Shown: positions 7,581 to 14,896 of the stretch, piece after piece
Numbering within the stretch: the stretch's first letter is position 1
Layout: each line of letters begins with the position of its first letter
Assembly (NCBI GenBank): GCA_964346245.1
Contig: CAYFUF010000026.1
Location: 1-20,535 of the forward strand
DNA: 20,535 nucleotides
Origin: CAYFUF01 sp964346245
GTDB taxonomy: Bacteria; Bacillota; Clostridia; Tissierellales; Peptoniphilaceae
Direction of reading: 5' to 3'
Translations under genes and position numbers: made by a program
The notes under the pieces: generated by a model
Seen by the model: only the letters and a program-made list of their open reading frames with translations
Database searches by the model: none
Told to the model about the DNA's origin: nothing

Positions 7581-10500
7581 TGTTTTCCTCCTTCCATGCT
7601 TTCCAATCAGTCGTTTCAAGCATACGGTACTGGTCAAATTCGTAGTGTTTTTCAAAGCGGCAAATGGACTGATAAGAGCAGAACTGGCAACCGGTTACTG
7701 TCGTTCTACCTTTCTTGTAACGATAAGGGGTTACTGAGATGTCGCCTGATTCCCTTTTTCGCATAAGCTTTTGGGCAATCTTCAAGGATTCATCAATCAG
7801 CTTATTGAACTGGGCATTGCTAAGGACGTTATCTTTGCTAATGAAATCTCTACTCCGCCCCTTGTAACGATAGAGTAGGGATATGGGTGCATCGTTATCT
7901 TTCTGTTCTTTATTGGTAGGGTTTAACGTATGATCGAAAAGTTGCATTGCCCTAGCATCTTCACGGTAGATCCCCTGGAAAAGTCCCTTATCGGCCAATT
8001 CCTTCTCCACCTCAGTTAGTTTATCTTCGTCGATTTGGCCATAAGGGGTTATCGGCAGATAGAAGCAACCTACTGGCAGAAGATTTTGTTCTTTGCCGCC
8101 TTCCAAAGCTGCTTGTAAGTAAATCGTTAGCTGTAATTGGAGTCCACCAAGCAAGCGGGTCAAGTCAATCTCCATATCGCTCGATTTGTAGTCCACCACC
8201 TGTGCATATAGCTGATCATCATCTGCGGCGATGTCTACCCGGTCAATCCTGCCTTCAATGAAGACACTCCGCCCACCTAGGTCCAATTGAATACCAGGTA
8301 GACTACCGTGGCGTCCAAAGCTCTCCTCATGGTAGATGCTCGTCACATCGGATTCTTGAACTTGTCGATATAAACTATCATTTGCTTCTTGTAATGTTTT
8401 GGACATGAGGGAAAGAATAAAGCGATTTCTTGGCTCTTCCCTCTTCTCTTCATCCAATGCCTCCCTCTGATTTTGATCAAACGCACTAAGCAGAATACTT
8501 TCCGACTCTTCTTGCGAAACTTGGCGGAAAGCGTCTAGGTCTTCAGCAGCTATCCGAGTCCAACTATCAATTGAACTATGACTCACATTGCCTAGGTCTC
8601 GAGCATCGATATCGATGGTTCTAACTTCCTTTAACCGGAGCCCATAATCAACAAAGTAGCGATAGGGACAAACGGCATAGCGCTCAATCTGTGAAGCGCT
8701 GATGGCTGGGCTCTTACCGTAAAGTTCACTGACCAGTGCAGGGGATAAAGCTAATCGTTTATTATGGTACTTTCTACCAGCCTCAATTGCCTGAGCTATG
8801 CTCAAAGCCGTGTCACTGGAGTGTAGTGCCTTAAGCAAAGTGTCCGCCTCTGCCTTTTGATGACTCTGGGGTGCTTGAAGGATTTCTGGTATCGACCGCG
8901 ATAAAAGCGTTTTAGCATAGACTTGGTCGCTAAGAGCAAACTCATCAACAACAGTCGATTCCACATCTGAAAAACCAGCCATGAGCTGTCTCATCCAGAA
9001 GCTTAAGCGGATAGGTTCGTTCTTCGCATTTTGTATCGCAAAGCTAATGGTCGCCTCTTCCCCAATCTGCATAAATGCCTTGAATGTAGCTAACTTTTCT
9101 TCCTCTTGAGCAAAATCTTTCATCGAAGGTAGGAAGTAACCCTTCTCCTTAAGGAGCTTCTTTTCCTCTTGAGTGAGAACCGTGGCTGCTTTCTGTGCTT
9201 GTGGAATATAAATGTCGCCCATGCCGACAAAGAAGACAATCTTTCTTGTCTGAGTTCGAGACCGTAGAATTTCACTGACCATAATCTGATCCTGGGATGG
9301 TGGAATGACACCTAAGTTAATGGAGGCAAGCCCCTCTTCCATCAATTGAGCAAAGGTGGCATAATCGACTTGCTCTTCACCTCCAATAGCAACCAGTTGG
9401 TCTAAGAGGTCCATACAGGCGTCCCATATCTGCCGGTGCTCTTCCAATTGATCACGGGCATTAGCATCGTCAGCCTCCTCAAGGCTGAGTTCATAATTAT
9501 CGATGGCATCTTGAACTAAGTCCTGTTTCACTTGCTTGTACAGCTCAATAGCAAATTCTCGAATTTTCCTTTTCTCTTTCGAAATCTTAACTAAATCACT
9601 AGTAATCGCCAAGACTCTTTGATTGACCTGGTTGGATATTTGATATTCCTCCCGTAGGGACGCTTCTTCCCTAGGGTTGTTCGCTAAGTAATCTTCAGCA
9701 ATCTGAAAAGATTTGGCTGACTCAAACTTCCACCCTTCGATTTTCCTACGCTCGACAAAGTTTTGGTAGATATGAACATGGTCTTCCGACAAGCCACAGA
9801 ATCCGGTCTTCAAAAGATTCAGAACATCATCTCTGCGGTAATGCCGTTTCCCTATCTCAACAAGGGCAAGGACAAATCGAACAAAGGGATGGTGAAAGAC
9901 TGTTCTTGTTTCATCCATGAAGAAAGGTAAACCTTCCATAGGGAACTTCTGTTGAATATATGGCGCATATTCCTCGTGGTCGACTAAGATAATCTGAATG
10001 TCTTTAAAGCGCTTGTTCTCTTCTTGAACTTTCTTCTTGATTGCTATAATCAAGCCATCAATCTCGGCTTCGGTATTCCGATATTCATAGGCCTTAAAAA
10101 GACCTCTGGCTTCCTTCTTCTGGGGATGAAAAGAAAAGATAGACGATGCGGCATGTGAAAAAACAGGATGCGGTTTGCCTTGAGCATTAGCTGTCGATGC
10201 AATTACAAGTTCAGCTCCTTCCAATTGCTGTAGCTTCTTAAAGAAAGATACTGAAAGCGAAAAGGCATCGTAATCCGAAATCTGGGCATCAAAAAAAGCT
10301 CGCTCTTGTTCAGGCGAGAAGAGATTTCTATCCATGAGTTGGCGTGCTACACTCTCGTCAAGCGTAATGGCCATATGTAGTTTACTCTTTCGCACCAAGA
10401 GGGCTTGAAGAGCGTCGAGTACCAAATGAGAAAGGGAGTCGAAGGTATTGAAGAAGAAGTCCACATTATCAAAGAGATCTAAGTCCTGCACTTGATCAAA

Positions 10501-11043
10501 GGCTGCCCTCATCTGATCATCACTGTCTACAAAATTATCTTGCAACCTCTCTTCGTATAATTGAATGATTTCCGCTAGCTCACTGAATTTAGTCTGACTC
10601 TCGCTAGACCCAGCTAGGTCGCTAGCTATATCCAGAAGAGTCTGATGATTGATTCCATACTCCTTATACTCTCGAAGTTCTTTGGCAAGCCTTTGAACTA
10701 AGCCTTCCCTGCGACTAGATGGTGGGAAGGCTTCCCAATCCTTGCTCTCATCTTCAAGGATGAGTCTCAAAAGCATTGCCCGACCAATTTCGTCGATTAC
10801 TGGTCTACGGTAACCACTTCCCTCTTGAAGGATTTCCCTAGTCAATGACTGAAAGCTCTTGACTTGGACCTGTAAAAGAACGTCCGTTTCCAAGTACTGA
10901 AACAACTCCTGTTCAGCTTCGACGGTATATTGAGATGGGACAACGAGGTAGCACCTCCTCCCTCCTTGGTACGATTTCTTCAGTTCTTCATACAAGGCAT
11001 GGCTGGCCTGGTCAGGGTAGCGGGATGGATAAAGCCTGAGCAT
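7573..11043 (-). CDS. addB: AddB/RexB, helicase-nuclease subunit B
   Basis: This 1156-aa partner of AddA has an N-terminal inactivated-helicase region and a C-terminal RecB-type nuclease with an iron-sulfur staple. Four cysteines fit the Fe-S cluster: C792 (CPYRYF) and C1119, C1122 and C1128 (CQFCSYQSIC). Nuclease residues lie between them: GRID (D934) and VVDYKSS (D951, K953). The N-terminus (MLRLYPSRY, then VVPSQYT) has no GxxGxGKT, unlike Bacillus AddB. It is therefore the streptococcal/lactococcal RexB type, in which the B subunit does not bind ATP in the Walker A manner. The RBS is AGGAGGAAATA before ATG. It lies 13 bp after glcK and overlaps addA by 8 nt, so glcK-addB-addA is one operon. 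Confidence 0.95.
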   Translation of the reverse strand: MLRLYPSRYPDQASHALYEELKKSYQGGRRCYLVVPSQYTVEAEQELFQYLETDVLLQVQVKSFQSLTREILQEGSGYRRPVIDEIGRAMLLRLILEDESKDWEAFPPSSRREGLVQRLAKELREYKEYGINHQTLLDIASDLAGSSESQTKFSELAEIIQLYEERLQDNFVDSDDQMRAAFDQVQDLDLFDNVDFFFNTFDSLSHLVLDALQALLVRKSKLHMAITLDESVARQLMDRNLFSPEQERAFFDAQISDYDAFSLSVSFFKKLQQLEGAELVIASTANAQGKPHPVFSHAASSIFSFHPQKKEARGLFKAYEYRNTEAEIDGLIIAIKKKVQEENKRFKDIQIILVDHEEYAPYIQQKFPMEGLPFFMDETRTVFHHPFVRFVLALVEIGKRHYRRDDVLNLLKTGFCGLSEDHVHIYQNFVERRKIEGWKFESAKSFQIAEDYLANNPREEASLREEYQISNQVNQRVLAITSDLVKISKEKRKIREFAIELYKQVKQDLVQDAIDNYELSLEEADDANARDQLEEHRQIWDACMDLLDQLVAIGGEEQVDYATFAQLMEEGLASINLGVIPPSQDQIMVSEILRSRTQTRKIVFFVGMGDIYIPQAQKAATVLTQEEKKLLKEKGYFLPSMKDFAQEEEKLATFKAFMQIGEEATISFAIQNAKNEPIRLSFWMRQLMAGFSDVESTVVDEFALSDQVYAKTLLSRSIPEILQAPQSHQKAEADTLLKALHSSDTALSIAQAIEAGRKYHNKRLALSPALVSELYGKSPAISASQIERYAVCPYRYFVDYGLRLKEVRTIDIDARDLGNVSHSSIDSWTRIAAEDLDAFRQVSQEESESILLSAFDQNQREALDEEKREEPRNRFILSLMSKTLQEANDSLYRQVQESDVTSIYHEESFGRHGSLPGIQLDLGGRSVFIEGRIDRVDIAADDDQLYAQVVDYKSSDMEIDLTRLLGGLQLQLTIYLQAALEGGKEQNLLPVGCFYLPITPYGQIDEDKLTEVEKELADKGLFQGIYREDARAMQLFDHTLNPTNKEQKDNDAPISLLYRYKGRSRDFISKDNVLSNAQFNKLIDESLKIAQKLMRKRESGDISVTPYRYKKGRTTVTGCQFCSYQSICRFEKHYEFDQYRMLETTDWKAWKEENNG

Positions 11044-11056
11044 TATTTCCTCCTTG

Positions 11057-12028
11057 CTAAGATTGCTTCTTCTTTGCTTTATTCCGATCTAGGGCTAATT
11101 TGGCTGCCCCATAGATACCTGCATTGTTGCCTAATTGGGCCTTGATTATTGGCGTATCTTTCATAGGTGAAAAAACCATATTTTGATAGTGGGCACGAGT
11201 AGGCTCAAGCAACAGGTCCCCTGCGTTTGATACCCCGCCTCCAATAACAAATAATTCGGGGTCAACAACCGCAGCGATTACTGCACAAGCCTTACCTAGA
11301 TGATAGGAAGTGGTCTCCACGATTTCCATGGACAACTTATCACCGTTTCTTGCTGCTGAAAAAACAGCTCGTGCATCGTAGTGGCCGTTATAGTTGCGAA
11401 GAGTAGATGGTTCATCGGAAGCTTCCAAGAGTTCTCTCACTTGAGCTTTAATACCAGTAGCGGAACACATTAACTCCAGACAAGACTTACTGCCACAGCC
11501 ACAAGTCCTCTGTGAAGGTTCCTCTAAGATAGGCATATGACCTAGCTCACCGCCTGATCCGTTCGTGCCAGATATAATCTTCCCATCGATAACGACTCCG
11601 CCTCCGACACCAGTACCTAAGGTGAAGAGCACCAAGGAATTATGCTTGGATCCAGCTCCTTGCCACTGCTCGCCTAGAGCTGCAACATTCGCGTCATTAG
11701 CGACAATCACGGGCAAGTTGATTCTCTTCGTTAAGACCTTGCCCATATTCAGTTCTTCTTCTAATGAAATGTTGACGCCCACACTGATGGTGGAGTCATT
11801 GATGACTGGCCCAGGAAGGCCGATACCAACCCCTATAATCTGATTGGGATTGAGCTGATGCTTCTTATATAAAGCGGGGATTTCTTCGGCTAATTCATCG
11901 ATTAATCTCTCATAACCAGCATCCGCTGCAGTGGGATGGGCATGGCGGTCTACGCATTTGCCATTTTCTTGAAAGAGTCCGTACTTTACGGTTGTCCCGC
12001 CCACATCTATACCAATTGCATACTTCAT
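11057..12028 (-). CDS. glcK: ROK-family glucokinase
   Basis: This 323-aa enzyme is a ROK (repressor/ORF/kinase) sugar kinase without the DNA-binding N-terminal domain of ROK repressors, so it is a kinase phosphorylating glucose with ATP in the cytoplasm. The N-terminus begins with phosphate-binding DVGGTTVKYG. GTGVGGG and ELGHM follow, and a zinc cluster CGCGSKSCLE matches the ROK CxCGxxxCxE pattern. Closely related ManNAc or fructose kinases cannot be excluded, but the layout is that of Gram-positive GlcK. The ATG at 12026-12028 is chosen because GGAGG lies 5-6 nt before it; a TTG at 12040 would overlap that RBS. It is the first gene of an operon with addB (13-bp gap) and addA, and has its own extended -10 promoter. 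Confidence 0.92.
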   Translation of the reverse strand: MKYAIGIDVGGTTVKYGLFQENGKCVDRHAHPTAADAGYERLIDELAEEIPALYKKHQLNPNQIIGVGIGLPGPVINDSTISVGVNISLEEELNMGKVLTKRINLPVIVANDANVAALGEQWQGAGSKHNSLVLFTLGTGVGGGVVIDGKIISGTNGSGGELGHMPILEEPSQRTCGCGSKSCLELMCSATGIKAQVRELLEASDEPSTLRNYNGHYDARAVFSAARNGDKLSMEIVETTSYHLGKACAVIAAVVDPELFVIGGGVSNAGDLLLEPTRAHYQNMVFSPMKDTPIIKAQLGNNAGIYGAAKLALDRNKAKKKQS

Positions 12029-12054
12029 AATTTCCTCCAAAATGTCATGGCTCT

Positions 12055-12063
12055 ATTTTACCA
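12055..12063 (-). promoter_or_regulatory. Extended -10 promoter for glcK-addBA
   Basis: Read on the minus strand, TGGTAAAAT (TG-n-TAAAAT) lies about 27 nt upstream of the glcK ATG. No convincing -35 is seen at the right distance, which fits an extended -10 promoter. It is divergent from the queT promoter. Confidence 0.5.
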
Positions 12064-12107
12064 TGAAAAAGAATTCTTTTCGTCCTTGTGGTAGCTGCAA
12101 AGTTAAT

Positions 12108-12136
12108 TTGCCAGCGCACTTACTTTTTTGTACAAT
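12108..12136 (+). promoter_or_regulatory. SigA-type promoter of queT-murE-lipoprotein operon
   Basis: -35 TTGCCA (12108-12113) and -10 TACAAT (12131-12136) are separated by exactly 17 bp. The predicted transcription start is about 12143, directly at the 5' edge of the riboswitch aptamer, which strengthens both calls. Confidence 0.8.
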
Positions 12137-12143
12137 GTTAAAA

Positions 12144-12178
12144 CAGTGTTTCTTGGCACCCACTTAAAAAATCAAGGA
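12144..12178 (+). promoter_or_regulatory. preQ1-I riboswitch aptamer
   Basis: The sequence folds as the small preQ1-I H-type pseudoknot. P1 is AGTG (12145-12148) with CACT (12161-12164). P2 is CTTG (12152-12155) with CAAG (12173-12176), and an A-rich linker (AAAAAA) joins them. The 3' half, GCACCCACTTAAAAAATC then AAGGA, closely follows the class I consensus, including a C before the P1 3' strand that would contact preQ1. P1 is only 4 clean pairs, one shorter than usual. It sits directly upstream of queT, whose family transports queuosine precursors. GGCACC (12155-12160) can alternatively pair with GGTGTC of the terminator, giving an antiterminator that excludes both aptamer and terminator. 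Ligand binding should therefore switch expression off. Confidence 0.85.
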
Positions 12179-12180
12179 TT

Positions 12181-12207
12181 GGTGTCCTTTCGGGCGCCTA
12201 TTTTTTT
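12181..12207 (+). terminator. Riboswitch-controlled terminator
   Basis: GGTGTCC (12181-12187), loop TTTC, then GGGCGCC (12192-12198) form a 7-pair stem with two G-U pairs, followed by TA and seven T's. Lying between the aptamer and the queT RBS, it is the expression platform. Its 5' strand is also the partner of the aptamer's GGCACC. Confidence 0.85.
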
Positions 12208-12212
12208 GATGC

Positions 12213-12221
12213 AGAAACACT
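12213..12221 (+). promoter_or_regulatory. Leader segment complementary to the aptamer 5' strand
   Basis: AGAAACACT is the exact reverse complement of AGTGTTTCT (12145-12153), which carries the 5' strand of P1 and part of P2. The pairing would enclose the antiterminator and close a long read-through structure just upstream of the GAGGAGG RBS (12232-12238). The complementarity is seen; the role is inference. Confidence 0.4.
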
Positions 12222-12243
12222 CCATAATAATGAGGAGGTTTCT

Positions 12244-12819
12244 ATGAAATTTAAAATGAACGCAAGAACGATCTCAAGACAAGCTATTATCGCTGCCCTG
12301 TATGCAGTCATCACCCTATCGGGTTTCGGCCTGAGTTATGGACCGGTCCAATTCCGCTATTCCGAGTTACTGACATGGCTAGCTTTCTGGGATCCAAAGA
12401 ACATCATTGGCCTATCTGTTGGATGCTTCATTGCAAACATAACCAGCCCCTATGGTATTATTGATATGGTGGTTGGCACGACAGGCACACTCTTAGCCGC
12501 ACTGTTGATGGCAAGGACGAAGACAAAAGTGTTTGCCAGCATATGGCCCGCTATCTTCTCTTTTCTCTATAGTGGACAAGCTCTATTCTTAGGCGAAATC
12601 ACTTGGGCAATCTTCCCTCTAGTGACGGGTCAAATCATGCTATCTCAATTTGTCATCGTTGGGATAATTGGTCTACCTGTAGCAAGCCTTGTGGAAAGAA
12701 ACAAGACTTTCATGGGGCTTGTTGTCGACAAAACTATGCTACCAACCAAAGAGAGCTGGACAGGACAACTAGCTAGCGAAAAGGCCTCCCAGGGAGATCC
12801 TAGGTGGTCTGAAGAATAA
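12244..12819 (+). CDS. queT: QueT-family queuosine precursor (preQ1) transporter
   Basis: This 191-aa hydrophobic protein has about five to six membrane segments. It carries the family's conserved N-terminal half with VQFRYSELL after the first helix and SPYGIIDMVVGTTGT in the middle. QueT proteins are substrate-binding S components of ECF-type vitamin importers; the shared ATPase/T module must be encoded elsewhere. The preQ1-I riboswitch immediately upstream supports preQ1 or a related 7-deazaguanine as substrate, salvaged for queuosine in tRNA. The C-terminus carries a hydrophilic tail of about 30 residues after the last helix. The RBS GAGGAGG precedes the ATG. murE follows after 26 nt with no terminator, so this is the first gene of a three-gene operon. 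Confidence 0.93.
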   Translation: MKFKMNARTISRQAIIAALYAVITLSGFGLSYGPVQFRYSELLTWLAFWDPKNIIGLSVGCFIANITSPYGIIDMVVGTTGTLLAALLMARTKTKVFASIWPAIFSFLYSGQALFLGEITWAIFPLVTGQIMLSQFVIVGIIGLPVASLVERNKTFMGLVVDKTMLPTKESWTGQLASEKASQGDPRWSEE

Positions 12820-12845
12820 AACAAACGCAAAGGATTGGAAGGATT

Positions 12846-14387
12846 ATGATTAAAACCGAGTACCAATTGAGCGACTATATTAATGATTTGGATCAAGCGA
12901 ATATCAAGTATCACATTACGGGGAATTTGAATGATTTCCCCGTAAGGCAAGTTGCCTATGATTCCCGAAAAGTGGGAGATAACACGCTCTTTCTCTGTAA
13001 AGGCAACCACTTTAAAAGAGAATTCTTATTGAGCGCAATCAACGATGGCGCAAGAGCTTACTTGGCGGATAAGGATATGGACGTAGAAATCCCAGGCATC
13101 ATTGTTGAAGATGTCCGAGCTACCATCCCCTACTTTGCCCGCCGCTTCCATCATTTTCCCGAAGAGCACTTGTCTGTCATCGGTATCACTGGGACGAAAG
13201 GGAAGTCAACGACTAGCGTCGCCCTCTACCAAATTCTTGTGGCAAATAGTCAACAGACAAGCGGGGCCCCAGTTGGCATCGTCTCTTCGATTATCAACCA
13301 CGATGGAAAAGATGAGATAGTCACTGGCTTAACAACTCCTGAGCCCTTGGAGTTATTTGCTATCCTGGAAGCTTGTGTTGATAATGGTGTTGATACCGTG
13401 GTTATGGAGGCTTCATCCCAAGCGCTCAAATACCACAGAGTTGATGGAATTCACTTCACTTACGGAGCCTTCCTCAATATTTCTGAGGACCACATATCGG
13501 CAGTCGAGCACCCCACTTTCGAAGATTACTTCCAGTCCAAACTACAATTGTTTGACCGATCTTCGCATGGTTTTATCAACTTGGACTCGGATTATCTGGA
13601 AGATATTTTAGCCCATGTCAATAAGCGACTACCGATAACCACTTTTTCCTTGAAGACACAAGCGGATTATGTTGCTAATCAAATCCATTCTAGCCAGGAA
13701 GGCACAACCTTCACGCTAACCTATCCTGACGGCGGTGAGCATATTTATTCTACTAATCTCATTGGTGACTATAACGTGGAGAACTTGACTTTAGCTATTA
13801 GCCTAGCTGACCAACTTGGTGTTCAACCACAAGCCATCCAAGCTGGTATAAAAGAGGTAAATGCACCTGGCCGCATGCAGTTTTATAGCAGCTTGGACAA
13901 AGAGATTACCTTCGTTGTCGATTTTGCCCACAACTTCTTATCCGCTGATGCCCTCTTCACACAAGTGAAGAAGGCAATGCCGAAACATAAGCAAATCGTC
14001 GTAACGGGTTCTGTTGGTTCTAAAGCAGTTAATCGCAGACAAGGCTTAGGCGAAGCTGCAGGACGCCACGCTGATTTTGTCGTCCTAACTAGCGATAATC
14101 CCGATGAAGAAACGGTTGAAGATATCAATGCAGAAATTGCCTCCTACTTGGATGCCTATGACTGTCCATGGATTCAGGTTATCGACCGTCCCCAAGCCAT
14201 TCGGGCTGCCTACGATAAAGCACGCGAATTCTTGGTTAATGGTAAGCGCTCCGTTATCTTCCTCCTCGGCAGGGGCTTGGAGGATGACAATAAGATAAAT
14301 GGCGTTATCCATTTTATGCCCGTTGATGGTGATGTTGCCCAAATGCTCATCGATGAGTACGAGCAAGAGTTAAGAGAAAGGGAGTAA
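12846..14387 (+). CDS. murE: MurE, UDP-MurNAc-L-Ala-D-Glu:L-lysine ligase (streptococcal type)
   Basis: This 513-aa Mur ligase adds the third residue of the peptidoglycan stem peptide, using ATP in the cytoplasm. The N-terminal UDP-binding domain contains AYDSRKVGDNTLF, the central ATPase domain has P-loop TGTKGKST (K120), and LNISEDHI plus EHPTFEDYF and APGRMQ follow. The C-terminal domain carries TSDNPDEE (DNPD at 417-420) where meso-diaminopimelate enzymes have DNPR. Together with the overall match to the Streptococcus MurE pattern this points to L-lysine, although DNPD is not a motif I recall as standard. The RBS GGAAGG precedes the start. It lies between queT (26 nt upstream) and the lipoprotein gene (4 nt downstream). 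With no promoter visible in the gap, its main transcript appears to pass through the preQ1 riboswitch. Confidence 0.93.
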   Translation: MIKTEYQLSDYINDLDQANIKYHITGNLNDFPVRQVAYDSRKVGDNTLFLCKGNHFKREFLLSAINDGARAYLADKDMDVEIPGIIVEDVRATIPYFARRFHHFPEEHLSVIGITGTKGKSTTSVALYQILVANSQQTSGAPVGIVSSIINHDGKDEIVTGLTTPEPLELFAILEACVDNGVDTVVMEASSQALKYHRVDGIHFTYGAFLNISEDHISAVEHPTFEDYFQSKLQLFDRSSHGFINLDSDYLEDILAHVNKRLPITTFSLKTQADYVANQIHSSQEGTTFTLTYPDGGEHIYSTNLIGDYNVENLTLAISLADQLGVQPQAIQAGIKEVNAPGRMQFYSSLDKEITFVVDFAHNFLSADALFTQVKKAMPKHKQIVVTGSVGSKAVNRRQGLGEAAGRHADFVVLTSDNPDEETVEDINAEIASYLDAYDCPWIQVIDRPQAIRAAYDKAREFLVNGKRSVIFLLGRGLEDDNKINGVIHFMPVDGDVAQMLIDEYEQELRERE

Positions 14388-14391
14388 TACA

Positions 14392-14844
14392 ATGAAAAGA
14401 AGTTTAATTCTAGTACTGAGCTTGCTCTTATTACTTGCAGCTTGCGCAAGCTCTACGGATCAAGAGTCTGGCGATGCATCTAAAGAAGTCCTCGCAAAGA
14501 AAGAACTGGTTGGTTCATGGATTGGGGTCAGTGTGCTAATCGATGGTGAAGAAACCCCTTTTGAAGTGATCAATGCAACAACCACCTTAGGGATGGACTT
14601 CTCCCATGACCGCATGGTCAAACTATACACCTTAACGGACGGTTTACCTTCTGCAAAGAATAAAGCGATCTTTTCTTATGATGAAACGACTGGGGAGCTT
14701 ACGCTCCAACACGAAGACCAAGAGATAATCGGGAACGTTATTGATGGTTTTATATATCTTGATTCCGTTGAAGGGAATATAGACCCTGATACTGGCCGGT
14801 CGAACATACAGATTAAGTACAAACCTGTTGAAGAAGACGAATAA
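14392..14844 (+). CDS. Small lipoprotein, unknown function (lipocalin-like start)
   Basis: This 150-aa protein has a lipoprotein signal peptide: KR, a leucine-rich core, then lipobox LAAC with lipidated C18. A short Ser/Asp/Glu-rich linker follows. The mature part opens with LVGSWIGVSVLIDGEE and has repeated beta-strand-like segments (AIFSYDETTGELTLQHED, GFIYLDSVEG), in the style of small lipocalin-like or DUF-type Gram-positive lipoproteins. It ends in an acidic tail. The start is 4 nt after the murE stop with GGGAG as RBS, so it is the last gene of the queT-murE operon, and a strong terminator follows 4 nt later. I do not recognise a specific function; cell-envelope localisation is the only sound inference. 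Confidence 0.82.
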   Translation: MKRSLILVLSLLLLLAACASSTDQESGDASKEVLAKKELVGSWIGVSVLIDGEETPFEVINATTTLGMDFSHDRMVKLYTLTDGLPSAKNKAIFSYDETTGELTLQHEDQEIIGNVIDGFIYLDSVEGNIDPDTGRSNIQIKYKPVEEDE

Positions 14845-14848
14845 TGGA

Positions 14849-14880
14849 AAAGGCGGCTGCCCTTTGGGCCAGCCGCCTTT
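14849..14880. terminator. Bidirectional terminator between lipoprotein gene and pap
   Basis: AAAGGCGGCTG (14849-14859) pairs perfectly with CAGCCGCCTTT (14870-14880), and CCC/GGG can extend the stem into the loop. A's and T's flank both sides. It sits between the convergent gene ends at 14844 and 14897. Confidence 0.85.
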
Positions 14881-14896
14881 ACTTTACTTAATAATC

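Noticed and set aside
7581..7655. Longer addA start at 7655
   Set aside because: The extension lies inside the addB coding region without an RBS. The ATG at 7580 has AGGAGG, and the protein then begins as AddA proteins do.
12029..12040. TTG start for glcK
   Set aside because: The added codons consist of the Shine-Dalgarno sequence itself; ATG at 12028 is the normal ROK start.
12144..12207. T-box or preQ1-II type leader
   Set aside because: No T-box consensus or specifier stem is present. The leader is short, and the CACCCACTT-A-rich-CAAGG layout with crossing P1 and P2 fits preQ1-I, not the larger class II fold.
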